Shown here: one piece after another, positions 1-11,360 of the stretch
How the letters are laid out: each line of letters begins with the position of its first letter
Numbering within the stretch: position 1 is the stretch's first letter
Origin: Sipunculus nudus
Taxonomy: Eukaryota; Annelida; Sipuncula; Golfingiida; Sipunculidae
Length of the DNA: 64,000 bases
Assembly: GCA_026874595.1 (NCBI GenBank)
Contig: CM049313.1
Location: 48,785,659-48,849,658 of the forward strand
Direction of reading: 5' to 3'
Made by a program: the position numbers and the translations under genes
Notes under the pieces: generated by a model
Told to the model about the DNA's origin: nothing
The model's input: the letters and a program-made list of their open reading frames with translations, nothing else
The model's database searches: none

Positions 1-116
1 AACTGTTATACGGCATGTGAACGGTAAGGCGGAATCGTAGCCTTCTGTGTTTAGTAATTTATCTTTCCATCAGGGGTCTCTAGTGTTTGCATGTATATTA
101 ATAAATAAATAAATAA

Positions 117-161
<45 letters not shown>

Positions 162-1120
162 GGAATAAATTGTCAGGTATATAATTATAGAACCAGATTC
201 ATGTACTTCATGATCACCAAATATTTCCAAAAGTGAAAAGTATTCGTCAATGGGGGCACGTGTATGGGAGTGCATGGGAGTGTGCACGTGTGTATAGGAG
301 GGCACGTTTGTGTTTGTGTATGTAGTCATGTATGAAGGAATGAACATAAAAATTATAATATAGATACTTTTTCTCAATAGTTTGGTATTAATGATAAATA
401 AACGTAAGCGTAATAATGAATGAATTACATAATGAATAATTAAGGCGAGGGGCCATAATAATTTCAATCAAGTAATACTGTACAAATGCACCTATAGTTA
501 ATATTTGAGATGGAGTAGAACGTATTCAGTCTCATACATTCGACAGACTTAACTTAAATGTATTGAAAATCTGCAAAAAAAGACCTTATTAAACAGAACT
601 CTCTTACAATATTATGAAGTCTAACTATGTATGCTACATTATTAATACTCATCTACATGGTAGAGCACTTTCACTTGATAAATTTAACTTCTATATGTAT
701 TACATTGATATATATTCACATATATATATACATACATACATACTTACATACATATACAGTATTACATCTGAACATGACCTAATGTCCGCAATTGAGGTCA
801 GACGCCAAAATTGACCCCATATTCTAATCGACAGATACCATGTTTGAGCTAATTTGCAAAAGCATGCTATCAGCTGATTTTTTCCCTCTGGATGAAAAAA
901 AAACCCCGTTTTTTTTTAACAGCTCTAAAAACCCTTAGTCCAAATCTAAATGTTTTGTAGTTGTCATGGATATGATACTTCCGTGACACAAAAATATTAT
1001 ATCTTGAATTGAAAATTGTACAAGGAGTGTCAAGTGAATGGAGAATAAAACCGTCACATACTATTTACTATTAAAAAATTACTGAAATAAAAACTTTGGA
1101 AATAAAAAAAAAACTGAAAT
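1..1120. other. AT-rich intergenic DNA, no gene seen
   Basis: No convincing coding sequence. The stretch holds a (TA)n microsatellite at about 121-157, preceded by a short (AATA)n tract, and a smaller run of TA and CATA units near 717-755. ORFs here are short and low-complexity, with no recognisable domain. Confidence 0.6.
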
Positions 1121-1130
1121 TAAGATAAGT

Positions 1131-1285
1131 TAGGGGGTCAAGGACAGTGGATGGTTGAAAAGTCCAGCTTTCTCCTCTGGCCACCCGGGTTCGATGCCCG
1201 GCCTGGCTATGAGAGTGAGTTGTAGGTGCCCGGCCAAGGCCGTGGTTTTCTCCGGGTTCTCCGGTAATCTCCACCCCTACAGACC
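1131..1285 (+). repeat. tRNA-derived SINE-like repeat
   Basis: Positions 1187-1199 contain GGGTTCGATGCCC, a near-perfect RNA polymerase III B box inside a GC-rich stem context. The next about 70 bases (GCCCGGCCAAGGCC, then TTTTCTCCGGG) look like the conserved body of invertebrate SINEs. GC content is far above the flanks. The A box is degenerate and I could not define target duplications, so the ends are approximate. Confidence 0.55.
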
Positions 1286-1289
1286 AGCA

Positions 1290-2210
1290 TTAATTTAGGA
1301 GAAACTTATTATTAAAGACTGACACGTTATAAAGTCTGATGTCTATTTCCATGCGTTATAAGCGAACAAGTGATCAAGGATTACATGGAAAAAGACACGC
1401 AGATAAAACCCCTTCATATGTTCATAACAATACATGGGATAAATGGCCAGTATTAGAAATGTGGACTATGCAAACGGCCAAATAATATCGCAGGTATCAG
1501 CGTTAATTCGACGGTATGGATTCCACGCAGTCTTGTCAGAGCCTATACCACAGTGCTTTTAAATAGACTGGACTCGAGCTGGATTAGGGAGGATTGTAAA
1601 CTTTGCGGCCGGTAATGCCACCTGCCGGTAAATTATATAACTAATGTATGGTTCTTTACCGTTCGTCCTGCACGTGGAGGCACCTTGCATATTGTAGTAG
1701 AACATAAATACTAACGGCATGGCTGACCTTGGAATTATGTTTTGAATCCCGAATTTTCCGGTTCTGGTATCGGACCTTAGATTCCATGTACGAGATTAAA
1801 TCCCTAAATAATAAAAATTCCTTCTTAATCCCAAAAACGAAGAGTTATGAAAATGTCCCCTCTTTGTTCCAAATCCGTGTGGTGAGACTCTCTGTTAGCA
1901 CCGGAAGCATGGGTCAGGCATTATTCTCTCCTTTGTACCCAATGATTTTTCTAACCCAGATGGATCAGACTGACGTTAATCTTGCTACAGACAATTACAT
2001 ATATGAATTTATTCATGAGGATGCTTCATGTAATTCAGTGTATGGTGTGACTTAATTGATTATCATCCACACCCGTGACGTCGACTGTCATATTGAGTCG
2101 ATAATGAGTGCGATTCGTCAGCTTGCGCTGTATCGATCCGGACATATATTTGTTTCATATTCAGTTTAACATCCAAGTAAAGTATGCTTTATCCTGTCAT
2201 TATAAAATAT
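1290..2210. other. Intergenic DNA, no gene seen
   Basis: A 108-codon ORF at 1729-2055 has no recognisable motif and no credible splice or promoter context, so I do not call it. Nothing else is visible. Confidence 0.5.
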
Positions 2211-2213
2211 TTG

Positions 2214-2311
2214 GCAGGGGCGTAGCCAAGGGGGGCCGCAGAGGGCCATGCCCCCCGGTCGCATCCAGTACTCGCCGTCCTTTCGGAATTTCACTCAGTC
2301 TAATAATGATA

Positions 2312-2372
<61 letters not shown>

Positions 2373-2425
2373 TTAAATTGCGTTTGCTATCAGTGGCGGA
2401 TCCAGAGGAGGCCCCCTTTGAACTG
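2214..2425. repeat. DNA-transposon end fragments around a (TA)n tract
   Basis: CAGGGGCGTAGCCAAGG at about 2216 and CAGTGGCGGATCCAGAGG at about 2391 both resemble hAT/MITE terminal repeats (CAGNGGCG start). They are in the same orientation, so they are more likely ends of two different decayed copies than the two ends of one element. A (TA)n microsatellite of about 55 bp (about 2314-2369) lies between them. Confidence 0.35.
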
Positions 2426-2429
2426 AAAT

Positions 2430-5408
2430 ATCTCTAGTTTTACCTAATTTCCCAATATTCGTGATAATTTTCATTTTTCATATTTCTTTTTTATTAATTA
2501 GCAATTAGATTTCATATACCTGCAGTTTATTACTTTCAAATTCATTATTTTAGGATGAGGATATTTATAAACAGCTGCAGAACAACTGCAGAGCACTATA
2601 GGTTCTGGTTGGGGTCACCATGAACAATATCACCCCTCTCTGGTGATACCGGTACTCGAACTCGAGATCTGTGCTCTTAGGAGTCCTTTGTGCTGTCGGG
2701 ACCACGGACCATGGTATAATGCAAAGTTTAACATAAGACTTCAACATATCAGTGAACTCACTCTGAGCATTACATTTATAAGATAATATTTTGCAAATTA
2801 TAAACGTAAATGCGCCTTTGCGCCATTGAATTTAACATATTTAAAAACGATTGAAATTTTATATCGTAATTTTGAAGAAATATATATAAGAAATATTGAA
2901 CCTCTCTACAGTTTGACTACATAACGCAAAGACATAAGGGAACAGTTTTTCAGGAACAGGAAATCTAATTTTTTTTGTGAAAATTGCCTCACAATGTCCT
3001 CTTTAAACTGTTTATTTAAAACATTTTCCAATATGGGAGGGGGTATCCTCCTTCTATACCCTCTCCATGTACCTGTAAGTAACCTTAATGGTTCATAATT
3101 GAAAATAAAAGAAAACTATGTTTTCATACACAAAAATATAAAACGTATAATAATAATAATAATAATAATAGTATGTACCCACACATGCATATTAGCCACC
3201 AATGATGTTTTTAATTACAAAAATAGCCAAAAGGTCTGTCCCAGTTTCGAATGGTTGTTACACTAAAGGAGAAATATATTATACTTCCAGCTGAACATGC
3301 TGTGGTTGGTACTACCAAAATGTTTCCCCTTATGTCGATTAACATTTATCGCCTTAGTACCTCACGATAACTTGACTAACTGACGTCTTACAAGAAGCAG
3401 GCATATCAACCAGGTTACAATCCTTCTCATCAACGGCTGGATAGATGTCACGCGACTATCTCATTCAGGCGCAAGACACTAAGTGAGGCCTCCACCGCCA
3501 TGACCCTTAGGGCAGCCTACTTAATGGGTCAGTCCACTTATAGTGAAAAAGGGGTGGTAGGTCTCTGTATCTTACAGTACATTGCAACCGATTCAATGTA
3601 GTCGATGTCAGATAACGATGTCCTCACAAGCCGATGAAAGTTGTAAATGTACTGTGTTGTCCACAAAGTATCTAGAGCGTTCTTTATTGCTTTTATGTGC
3701 ATTTGTAGAACGGACCATAGGATTGGAAGAAGAAATCACATTTGGGAAACGGGGGGGGGGGGGGGGGTCGATGTATTTTTGAGAAGCAAACAAAACAGAA
3801 ACAAGGACAGCATACAAAACGAGACCATTTTGGTTAAACCCCCCCCCCCCCCCCCCCCACTCCTATACCTTTTCTTCTTCAGCCAATGTCATCAAAATTC
3901 TTGAAAACATTTTGGGACCTTTTCAAACCAACACAGACATTAACGCACAAGAATTTCTGTGTTAAGCATACGTTTAATAGTATTCAGTCATAGAATAGTT
4001 ATTACAATTCATAACATATTGCAGACAATTTTTTCATTATTAAAAATGTTACCTGCAAATGAAATAAAATGTATATATTAGATAGATTAATATCACCATT
4101 GATATAAAATAAACTTGCTTCGAGGACAGAGCCCTGTGGAATTCCAACTTGTATGGTTTTACAACTCGATAAAATTTTCATGTAACAGATACATTGTTTG
4201 GCATATTGACAGAAGCATCTTTGATCAGTGTGCCCGATAGTAATAATTGATTAGATGTATCAAATTCTTTACTTAATATCTAGGAAGTGTTATATCTAGA
4301 ACCATTTAAATTAACTCAAGGTGCTTTCCTTACCCTTCACAATTATTTGATGAATATATGATTTGGTTTTACAGCTTTATCCATCTGAACCCGCCAAGAA
4401 AAGTAAATTCACTAGGTGGTGTCAAAGCCAGGTCGCTCTGCAGCATTTCAGGTCAGGTCAACGAACTTCAACATGGATTTGGTATATATGAAGAGTCAAT
4501 ACTGCGTCCAGTACAGAGGCGGGGCCTTGATTTGATTGCCTAGTGCAGGTGTTACTTTATGGACAGTATTTATAAATGAACTAAATCCAGTAATATTTGT
4601 GTTTTGTTTTATTCTTCCCTGAAAATGTGGTGAGGACATTGTCTATTATAAAAAAAACCTTAATATGTATTATTTTAGTTGCGTTGGGGGGGGGGGGGGG
4701 GGGGCTTCTAAAGCTGAAGTCACTGCAAAGATGACAGTGTCCATATAAGTGCCGACCGGTTTACATCAAACACTCACCTCATGTTATTGTGGAAAAAAGT
4801 AAGAATTCCAGGGAATTTTTAAGCATATGTCTTAAATGATATCAAAATGGGATTTTGAGTACATCTGCTTGAACCACATTGGTCACAAGTTATAAATCAT
4901 ACGCGTAGCTACACGGTAAGACAGAGTCATGCATATCAAACTATTCATATATAAAGAGCTATACACGGGCATACAGTAAACTAAACACTGTACGTGTGAT
5001 TTATCAATCGGTAACATGGCATTTTTTGTAACAATTAGTGCGAATTTATCTTGTAATGAACGGATAATATAGTCAACATCCAAAGCTGGTTCATGGTTTT
5101 GTCAATTAAAGCAAAATGCTTGGTTTCGTCAAACTTAATTGATAAACGATACCTCTATTGACTATAGGCGCGTCTGCGAGTAATAATGAACCTGTCATCA
5201 CTATGCTATTTACTTTTATTTCTTTTAAGTAAAGAAAGCGATTTAGCAACTATGAGAAAATATGGAAATTCCCTGCTCAATTGACAAATTAAATATATAT
5301 AGATAAAACAATCTTACTTGATGACTGCAACAACATGTGGCACGTAACTACAGGTGTAATAAACATGTCTGACAAAGTTTGATTCATCTATTTTTTGTAT
5401 AATTATAT

Positions 5409-5410
<2 letters not shown>
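2430..5410. other. Intergenic DNA with homopolymer runs, no gene seen
   Basis: Holds an (AAT)n run at about 3148-3171, G17 at 3751-3767, C20 at 3839-3858 and G19 at 4686-4704. The ORFs around the G and C runs are created by the homopolymers. No domain, promoter or splice structure was recognised. Confidence 0.5.

Positions 5411-5470
<60 letters not shown>
5411..5470. repeat. (TA)n microsatellite, insertion site of the LTR element
   Basis: An uninterrupted TA dinucleotide run of about 59 bp touches the left LTR. AT-rich (ATATAAATATA) sequence also follows the right LTR, which suggests insertion into a TA tract and explains why target duplications cannot be resolved. Confidence 0.85.
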
Positions 5471-5474
<4 letters not shown>

Positions 5475-6266
5475 CATATGATTGTTTTATTGTGCACGCG
5501 GATGTTCCATGTGTTGTTGACATTTGGTTTGCGTAGCTCGTTGCCACGGCAGCATCGCCTGGCCGGGCCGGGCTGTCCAACGTGTGAACCCTGACACGGC
5601 GTTCCCGTTCTAGTATGAACTTTGAGCATGCGTACTGTGTATTATGGATTGTTCGTGAAAGGAAATTTTCTAGAGTTTTCGGAGGAAAGGATATAAATAG
5701 AGGCTATGTTGTAGAGCCGACAGAAAGGTGAGAGAATATTCCAGCGGACACAGATACGTGTATGTCAGTTTGTGGGACCTATTCCGATAAGTGCGGAAAT
5801 TATAGATTTTCTTCAGATTTTCTTCTGGATTTGTGACGAATCTTATTTGGTCTTCAGTTTACTTTCGGGATTGCTACAAGAGCTTTACATTGGACTGTTA
5901 TTCTTCGAGAGAATTTGTGTGAACTGTTCTTCCGGCTTATTCATTTTAAAGGACTTATTGCTGTGACAGTGGTGGTAACCAGGCACTGGGCACTTTGTTT
6001 TTTTTTTCTGTGTGATTTTATTGATTTGCTGTTATACTAATGTTATACTGTGTCATTGTATTGATTTAGTGTATTGTAATGTTAGGGTTGTTTTAAGAAT
6101 AAATTATAGTTATTTGTGAACAAAAAAAACACTGACCTCTTTATTCATTCCCCTAGTCATTTCACGCTGCCTAGTGTTACATAATCTGATTTTTTTATCT
6201 CCTTGACAAAATTTATGTTCATCACGCGTACGTGATCTGTTGATATTAGGTTCCTTAAAATAAAAT
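5469..6266 (+). repeat. Left LTR
   Basis: Matches 9676-10477 along its length. It holds a TATA box (ATATAAATAG, 5691-5700) and a polyadenylation signal AATAAA at 6098-6103, as expected for U3/R/U5. The outermost bases differ from the right LTR, which starts TGATACAG, so the exact left end is uncertain by a few bases. Confidence 0.85.
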
Positions 6267-6284
6267 TGTGGGCTCGTCTGGGAG
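6267..6284 (+). other. Primer binding site, tRNA-Pro type
   Basis: TGTGGGCTCGTCTGGGAG directly follows the LTR. It resembles the complement of a tRNA-Pro 3' end as used by many retroelements, with about 15 of 18 positions agreeing with the standard PBS by my reading. The tRNA assignment is inference from that similarity. Confidence 0.6.
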
Positions 6285-6428
6285 GCTTAATAGTTTTGAA
6301 AATTTATTAGGCCTTGACCTGGACACATTGCTTTATCATACATTGTTTACAAGATAACATATTGTTTACAATACATTGTTTACAGGACTTATCTCAGTGG
6401 TGTTTTGTTATTGTTTTAACATCTTAAC

Positions 6429-7600
6429 ATGGCAGATTTTAAACCTGAGACATTTGTTGACGATCCCGACCCTGATTCCTTGAAAAGGAACAGTTGTTGC
6501 GTTTGGGACAACACTTAGGGCTAAGTGTGAAATACTTTGAGAAAGCCTGATATCAATGCTAAAATCATGCAAGATCTAGTTAGCAAAGGTTTAATTGAAG
6601 AGAGTGAAGTTGAAACATCCAAAAATGACAGCCTTGCTATGCAATTTGAATTAAAAAAAGTTGGAAATGCAACATGAGCTAGCATTAAAAGAGAGGGAAG
6701 AAAGGTTAGAAAGAGAAAGACTAGAAAAAGAAAAAGAAATTGAGTTGAAACGACTGGAAGTAGAAAGACTTAAACTAGAACATAGTCTACGTGCTGCCCC
6801 CACTCACAGTTTTGATGTTACTAAATAAATTAGACTTGTCCCACCTTTTCAAGAAAAAGAGGTTGATAAATATTTCTTACACTTTGAGAAAGTAGCTGAA
6901 AATTTAAAATGGCCTGAGGATAAGTAAAGTTGGACTATGCTGTTACAAAATGTATTGAATAGCAAGGCCAGAGAAATTTTTACAGAGCTTTCAGTAGAAG
7001 CTAGCGCTGACTTTGACCTGTTTAACGGTTAATCCTAAAAGGTTATGAGTTAGTTCCGGAGGCTTACCGCCAGAAATTCAGAAATTGGGAAAAGCGCAAA
7101 AATCAGACCTACGTCGAATTTGCTAGGACAAAAGAGCAGTTGTTTGATCGCTGGTGTAGTTCAAAAATGTAATGAAAGATAATGACAATTTGCGCCGGTT
7201 GATTTTGCTTGAAGAATTTAATCGCTGCATTAACGCAGATGTTAAAACTTGATGAGAAAAGTCCTGAAACACTTGACATTGCTGCTATATTAGCTGATGA
7301 TTATTCATTAACACACAAAATGTCCTTTATTAGATAGTGAAACCAGTCATTCACAAACAAGTATGTAAATCAGTATGGTTTAAAAGAAGTTTAAAGCATA
7401 GTCACCCAGTGCTAGTAGTCCTGATGGTTCAACAAGGTCCATTGCTACATCTCAGTCCACGACCACTGTGTCTAAGTCCAGCAAAGACCAGTCATTTTCG
7501 AAGAAAATCTGTAATTACTGCAAGAAGGAAGGTCATCTGATATCTGGCAGCTGGAAACTTGCAAATAAACCAAATAGCAAACCTTGTTTTTTTTTCAAAA
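6429..7600 (+). pseudogene. gag-like region of LTR element, frameshifted
   Basis: An ATG at 6429 opens a frame beginning MADFKPETFVDDPD. Shifted frames follow, encoding a charged coiled-coil (EKEKEIELKRLEVERL, about 6727-6775) and a SCAN/retrotransposon-gag-like block (about 6840-7020). At 7510-7551 there is a zinc-knuckle-like motif, CNYCKKEGHLISGSW, in which the position expected to be the last cysteine is serine. Several stops and frameshifts rule out an intact product. Confidence 0.7.
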
Positions 7601-8740
7601 TCTATGCATAGCATAGTACAAGAGCCAGGCTCTTTTCATGTATATAAGGGTACAACTCCTTTATTGACTCTAATAAAGAGTTTGATGCTACAGAGGCCCA
7701 AGTGCCGTCTGAATCCAAAGAAGAATCCGTAGCTTGCGTGGTAAAAACCTCAGTTGATTCCTGCGACGAATTTAATAAGGCTAGGTCCTTTCAAGACTCA
7801 TGCGAGGAGTATTCTTTAAATAAAGCTAAGTCCTTTTATGATTCTTGCGAGAGTATTTCAAATGAGGCCAGGTCCTCTTATGACAAACAGAAGTTTGTCT
7901 CGCTGAGGAAAATTCCTCTGTTGACTCCCATGAGGAGTTTGATTGTAAAAAGGATGTGATTCCTTTAAGGACTCTGAAAAAGAGTTTATGACTGACACTG
8001 TCAATATAAGTTCATTGTTTGATGAAACTGAGGTAGTAGATTCCGCTCCTAACTCTGAAATGGAGATATTTGAGCTATTCATACATGATGGTTTTGTATC
8101 ACTTTCAAGTGATTTTTCAGATTCTACCCCTATTTGAATTTTGAGGGACACTTTTTCAGGCAAGACTCTCATGTTAGCAAACACTTGCCATTTTCTAATA
8201 GGCCCTTTACTGGTGCACATGCGTTTGTCAATGGTGTGTTTTCAGACAAGCACACTTAAGTTCCGCTTCACAGTATACATTTAAAGTCATATCTGATTTC
8301 TGGGAATATTACTATGGGCATAAGAACTACTTTACCTTTTAAGGGAATTCAGTTGCTACTAGACAATGATGTTGCAGCTGACAAAGTACAGCCTGTACCA
8401 ATTGTGACAGAAAAGCCGTCACTTGATCAGGACACTGATCCTGAAAGTCAGGAAATTCCCGGTTTGTATCCTTCATGTTCTATGGCTAGATCTATGGCCA
8501 AGAAAAACACACGAAGATAATGTTCCAGATAATAACACTCTGAGAGTCACTAGTGACTCGTCTTACGACTCGCCCGTACATGATACAGCATTTTCAAGGT
8601 CAGAACTTATCGCGGAACAGCATAAGGACGATGGAATTTCATGTTTGTTTCCCAGGGCAGATTCTAAAGATGAACTGTCACATAACCCAGTTTGTTTCTA
8701 TGTCAAAAAATGGAGTGCTTATGCGGAAATAGCGACTACC
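7600..8740 (+). pseudogene. Broken linker/protease-like region of LTR element
   Basis: Acidic serine-rich sequence with degenerate repeats (for example the DSCEE and ARSSYD units near 7760-7890) is followed by a disrupted stretch that could correspond to the aspartic protease region, although I see no intact DTG/DSG triad. Frameshifts move the reading between frames at several points. It leads into the integrase N-terminus. Confidence 0.45.
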
Positions 8741-9395
8741 TGATGCATGTGCTGTTGATGAGTGGGCCATCAAACATCAAATAGTAATGCCCAATAGCTT
8801 TCGCAATGAAATTATAAGCAAAGCACATAATGCTCCTTTGTCTGGCCATTTAGGTGTAAATAAAACTTATCTGAAAGTAAGTACACACTTCTATTGGCCT
8901 AACCTCAGAAAAGATGTTGTACAATATTGTAAATCATGACCTACATGCCAGATGGTAGGCAAGCCCAATCAGAATCATCCTAAGGCCCCACTTAGGCCTA
9001 TTCCTGCTTTCGAGGAACCATCTATTAGGATTATTGTTGATTGTGTTGGACCACTGCTCCAAAAAAAATCTGGACATGAATACTTTCTGACAATTATATG
9101 CGCATCTACCAGGTTCCCTGAGGCAAGATCATTGCGCAAAATTATTGCCAAAAGTGTTGTCAAAGCTCTGACCAAGTGTTTTACAACGTTTGGATTACCA
9201 AAATCCGTCCAGTATGACCAAGGGTCTAATTTTATGTCTGGCTTATTCCAACAAGTTGTGCTTGAGCTAGCTATAAAACAGTACAGCTCTTCGCCATACC
9301 ATCCTGAAAGTCAGGGCGCCCTCGAGCGTTTTCACCAGACATTAAAAAATCATGATTAGGAGCTATTGCTATGACACACAGAAAGACTGGGATGA
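8740..9395 (+). pseudogene. Integrase of LTR element, nonsense-mutated and truncated
   Basis: Encodes the N-terminal zinc-binding HHCC region (GHLGVNKTY and YWPNLRKD at about 8840-8920), broken by a TGA at 8937-8939 just before its last cysteine, and the DDE core in the longest open stretch (8952-9359). The catalytic triad is visible: Asp codon 9039-9041, Asp codon 9216-9218 (YDQGSNF), Glu codon 9324-9326 (GALERF), with the typical 35-residue spacing between the second and third. A TAG ends the frame at 9357-9359, and the remaining C-terminal part is lost at the internal deletion. Confidence 0.85.
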
Positions 9396-9545
9396 AGGAT
9401 CCCCTCACGTTCATGAACAAGTTGACGTGTAAAAACAAAGATTGTTGAGATGGAGTTTGTTCTTACAGGATAACAAACATGAAATCAAACAGAGTAAAGG
9501 GAAAATCAATGTACTAGCTGACTGCTTATCGAGATATTTATTAAA
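9390..9545 (+). pseudogene. RNase H C-terminal remnant of LTR element
   Basis: After the integrase, the sequence encodes in two frames a piece resembling the end of Gypsy RNase H (DPLTFMNKL, then LRWSLFLQDNKHEIK and NVLADCLSRY). The position downstream of integrase and close to the right LTR implies integrase-before-RT order, with the RT and most of RNase H deleted between about 9390 and 9396. Confidence 0.6.
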
Positions 9546-9663
9546 TGTTGTAAACAAGATGTTTATGTAACGTTTTAAATAAGATGATTTTTGAGATGTT
9601 GTAAAGATTTAGTGATTGTGATCGCAAAAAGAAAGTTTTTTTAGAAAACATTCTTTTTTCTTA

Positions 9664-9675
9664 CATGAGGGGGAG
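9664..9675 (+). other. Polypurine tract of LTR element
   Basis: The purine-rich run (ATGAGGGGGAG) sits directly in front of the TG that begins the right LTR, the expected priming site for plus-strand DNA. Confidence 0.7.
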
Positions 9676-10477
9676 TGATACAGATGATTGTTTTATTGTG
9701 CACACGGATGTTCTATGGGTTGTTGACATTTGGTTCGCGTAGCTCGTTGGCATGGCAGCATCGCCTGGCCGGGCCGGGCTGGCCAACGTGTGAACCCTGA
9801 CACGGCGTTCCCGTTCTAGTATGTTCTTTGAGCATGTGTACTGTATATTATGGTATGTTCGTGAAAGGGAATTCTCTAGAGTTTTTTGGAAGAAAGATTA
9901 TAAATAGAGGCCGTGTTGTAGAGCCGAGAGAGAGGTGAGAGAATATTCCAGCGGACAAAGAAGCGTGTATGTCAGTTTGTGGGACCTATTCCGATAAGTC
10001 CGGCAATTATAGATTTCTTCAGATTTCCTTCTGGTTTTGTGACGAATCTTATTTGGTCTTCAGTTTACTTTCGGGATTGTTACAAGAGCTTTACATTGGA
10101 CTGTTATTCTCCGAGAGAATGTATGTGAACTGTTCGTCCGGCTTATACATTTTTAAAGGACTTATCGCCGGGACAGTGGTGGTATCCAGGTACTGTGCAC
10201 TTTGTTTTTTTTTGTTTTTTTTTTACTGTGTGATTGTATTGATTTGCTGTTATACTACTGTTATACTGTATCATTGTATTGATTTAGTGTATTGTAATTT
10301 AAGGGTTGTTTTAAGAATAAATTATGGTTATTTGTTAACAAGAAACCACTGATTTCTTTATTCATTCCCCTAGACATTTCACGCTGCCTAGTGTTACAGA
10401 ATCTGATTTTTTCATCTCCTTGACAAAATTTATGTTCATCACGTATACATGATCTGTTGATATTAGGTTCCGTAACA
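9676..10477 (+). repeat. Right LTR
   Basis: Starts TGATACAG and ends GTAACA, so it has the TG...CA ends typical of LTRs. It keeps a TATA-like ATTATAAATAG near 9898 and AATAAA near 10316. Same order of blocks as the left LTR, with scattered substitutions and small indels. Confidence 0.85.
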
Positions 10478-11036
10478 ATATAAATATAATCCATAATTTA
10501 TACAAACAGATGACTGCAACCTTTAACAACTGAAGCATTCTAATAACATGACCACAAGTCTTCCAGCTCCCTATTTTAATGGTTATGTAAGGTTTTGCAT
10601 AGCATTCACGCTTTGAGCTAGGGTCATATCGACCCTCTTGCATTACGGCCAGATAACAGGCGCCAGAGTGTCTTTACATCCTAACCTGAGGAACTCATTA
10701 TTAGGCTCTATGAAGAGGCAAATATTTACGTCATTTCTGACAACGCTTCATGGACTACAGGTACACTATCAATCGACATAAACCAGACCGATCGTTAGCA
10801 TTTTTGTGTACTTTCTAATAATACCAAACATGAGCCAGAAATGTTCCGTTTGGCATGTTTGTTGAATTTATGACCGCATGAACACAATCATGCATCACAG
10901 GTTAAAGGACGCAGGCAGCTTGCAGGCGATACAGGAAATGACCCGTGTCTATGGAGACATTGTTTCAGTTTGGGTTGTGAGCTCACATGTATACTATTGT
11001 TTTAATTCTTCATTTTCAGAATAATATTGCGATTAT
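10478..11036. other. Intergenic DNA, no gene seen
   Basis: Flank between the LTR element and the hAT-type MITE. Only short ORFs without motifs. Confidence 0.5.
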
Positions 11037-11044
11037 GGGCCGTT

Positions 11045-11243
11045 CAGGGGCGTCAATATAGGGAGATGAAATATATCATAATTAGAATTATGCACTTTAG
11101 TTCAATTTCTGGGTTTGATATGAATATTTTATATCTAAACCTGATTTAGAATTAACATATACTCGAAACAGAATACCTTATTTTCTAAATCTTTATAATT
11201 AATTGTAATATATTTAAATGTTTCACACAGAAAATAATATATA

Positions 11244-11298
<55 letters not shown>

Positions 11299-11352
11299 CG
11301 TGTGTTTGATTGTTTGTGTTTGAACAAAATAGAAGACAAATTGACGCCACTG
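11045..11352. mobile_element. hAT-type MITE with 8-bp target duplication
   Basis: A 308-bp AT-rich element with terminal inverted repeats CAGGGGCGTCAAT at 11045 and ATTGACGCCACTG ending at 11352 (12 of 13 matching). It is flanked on both sides by GGGCCGTT (11037-11044 and 11353-11360), a perfect 8-bp target site duplication as made by hAT transposases. It contains a (TA)n run (about 11241-11294). No transposase, so non-autonomous. Related copies lie at 36571-36964 and about 49130-49350. Confidence 0.9.
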
Positions 11353-11360
11353 GGGCCGTT

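Larger units (their letters stand above)
5469..10477 (+). mobile_element. Decayed Ty3/Gypsy LTR retrotransposon, RT region deleted
   Basis: Two direct repeats of about 800 bp (5469-6266 and 9676-10477) flank an interior with a primer binding site, a gag-like region, an integrase and a polypurine tract, all on the + strand. The interior is only about 3.4 kb. Every coding block is broken by frameshifts and stops, and the catalytic reverse transcriptase is absent. A short piece resembling the end of RNase H lies after the integrase (9390-9545), an order reported for Gmr1-like Gypsy elements rather than the usual Gypsy order. The LTRs differ by roughly 10 percent over the first 80 bases (my estimate by eye), so the insertion is old. 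It is non-autonomous. Confidence 0.9.

Noticed and set aside
1729-2055. 108-codon ORF in the intergenic region
   Set aside because: No motif, no promoter or poly(A) context, composition like the surrounding non-coding DNA.
5314-5629. ORFs rich in Tyr-Ile repeats
   Set aside because: They are translations of (TA)n microsatellites; the same holds near 2340, 11250, 12170, 25200, 31950 and 60490.
7858-8220. 120-codon ORF on the minus strand
   Set aside because: Antisense of the decayed LTR element interior.
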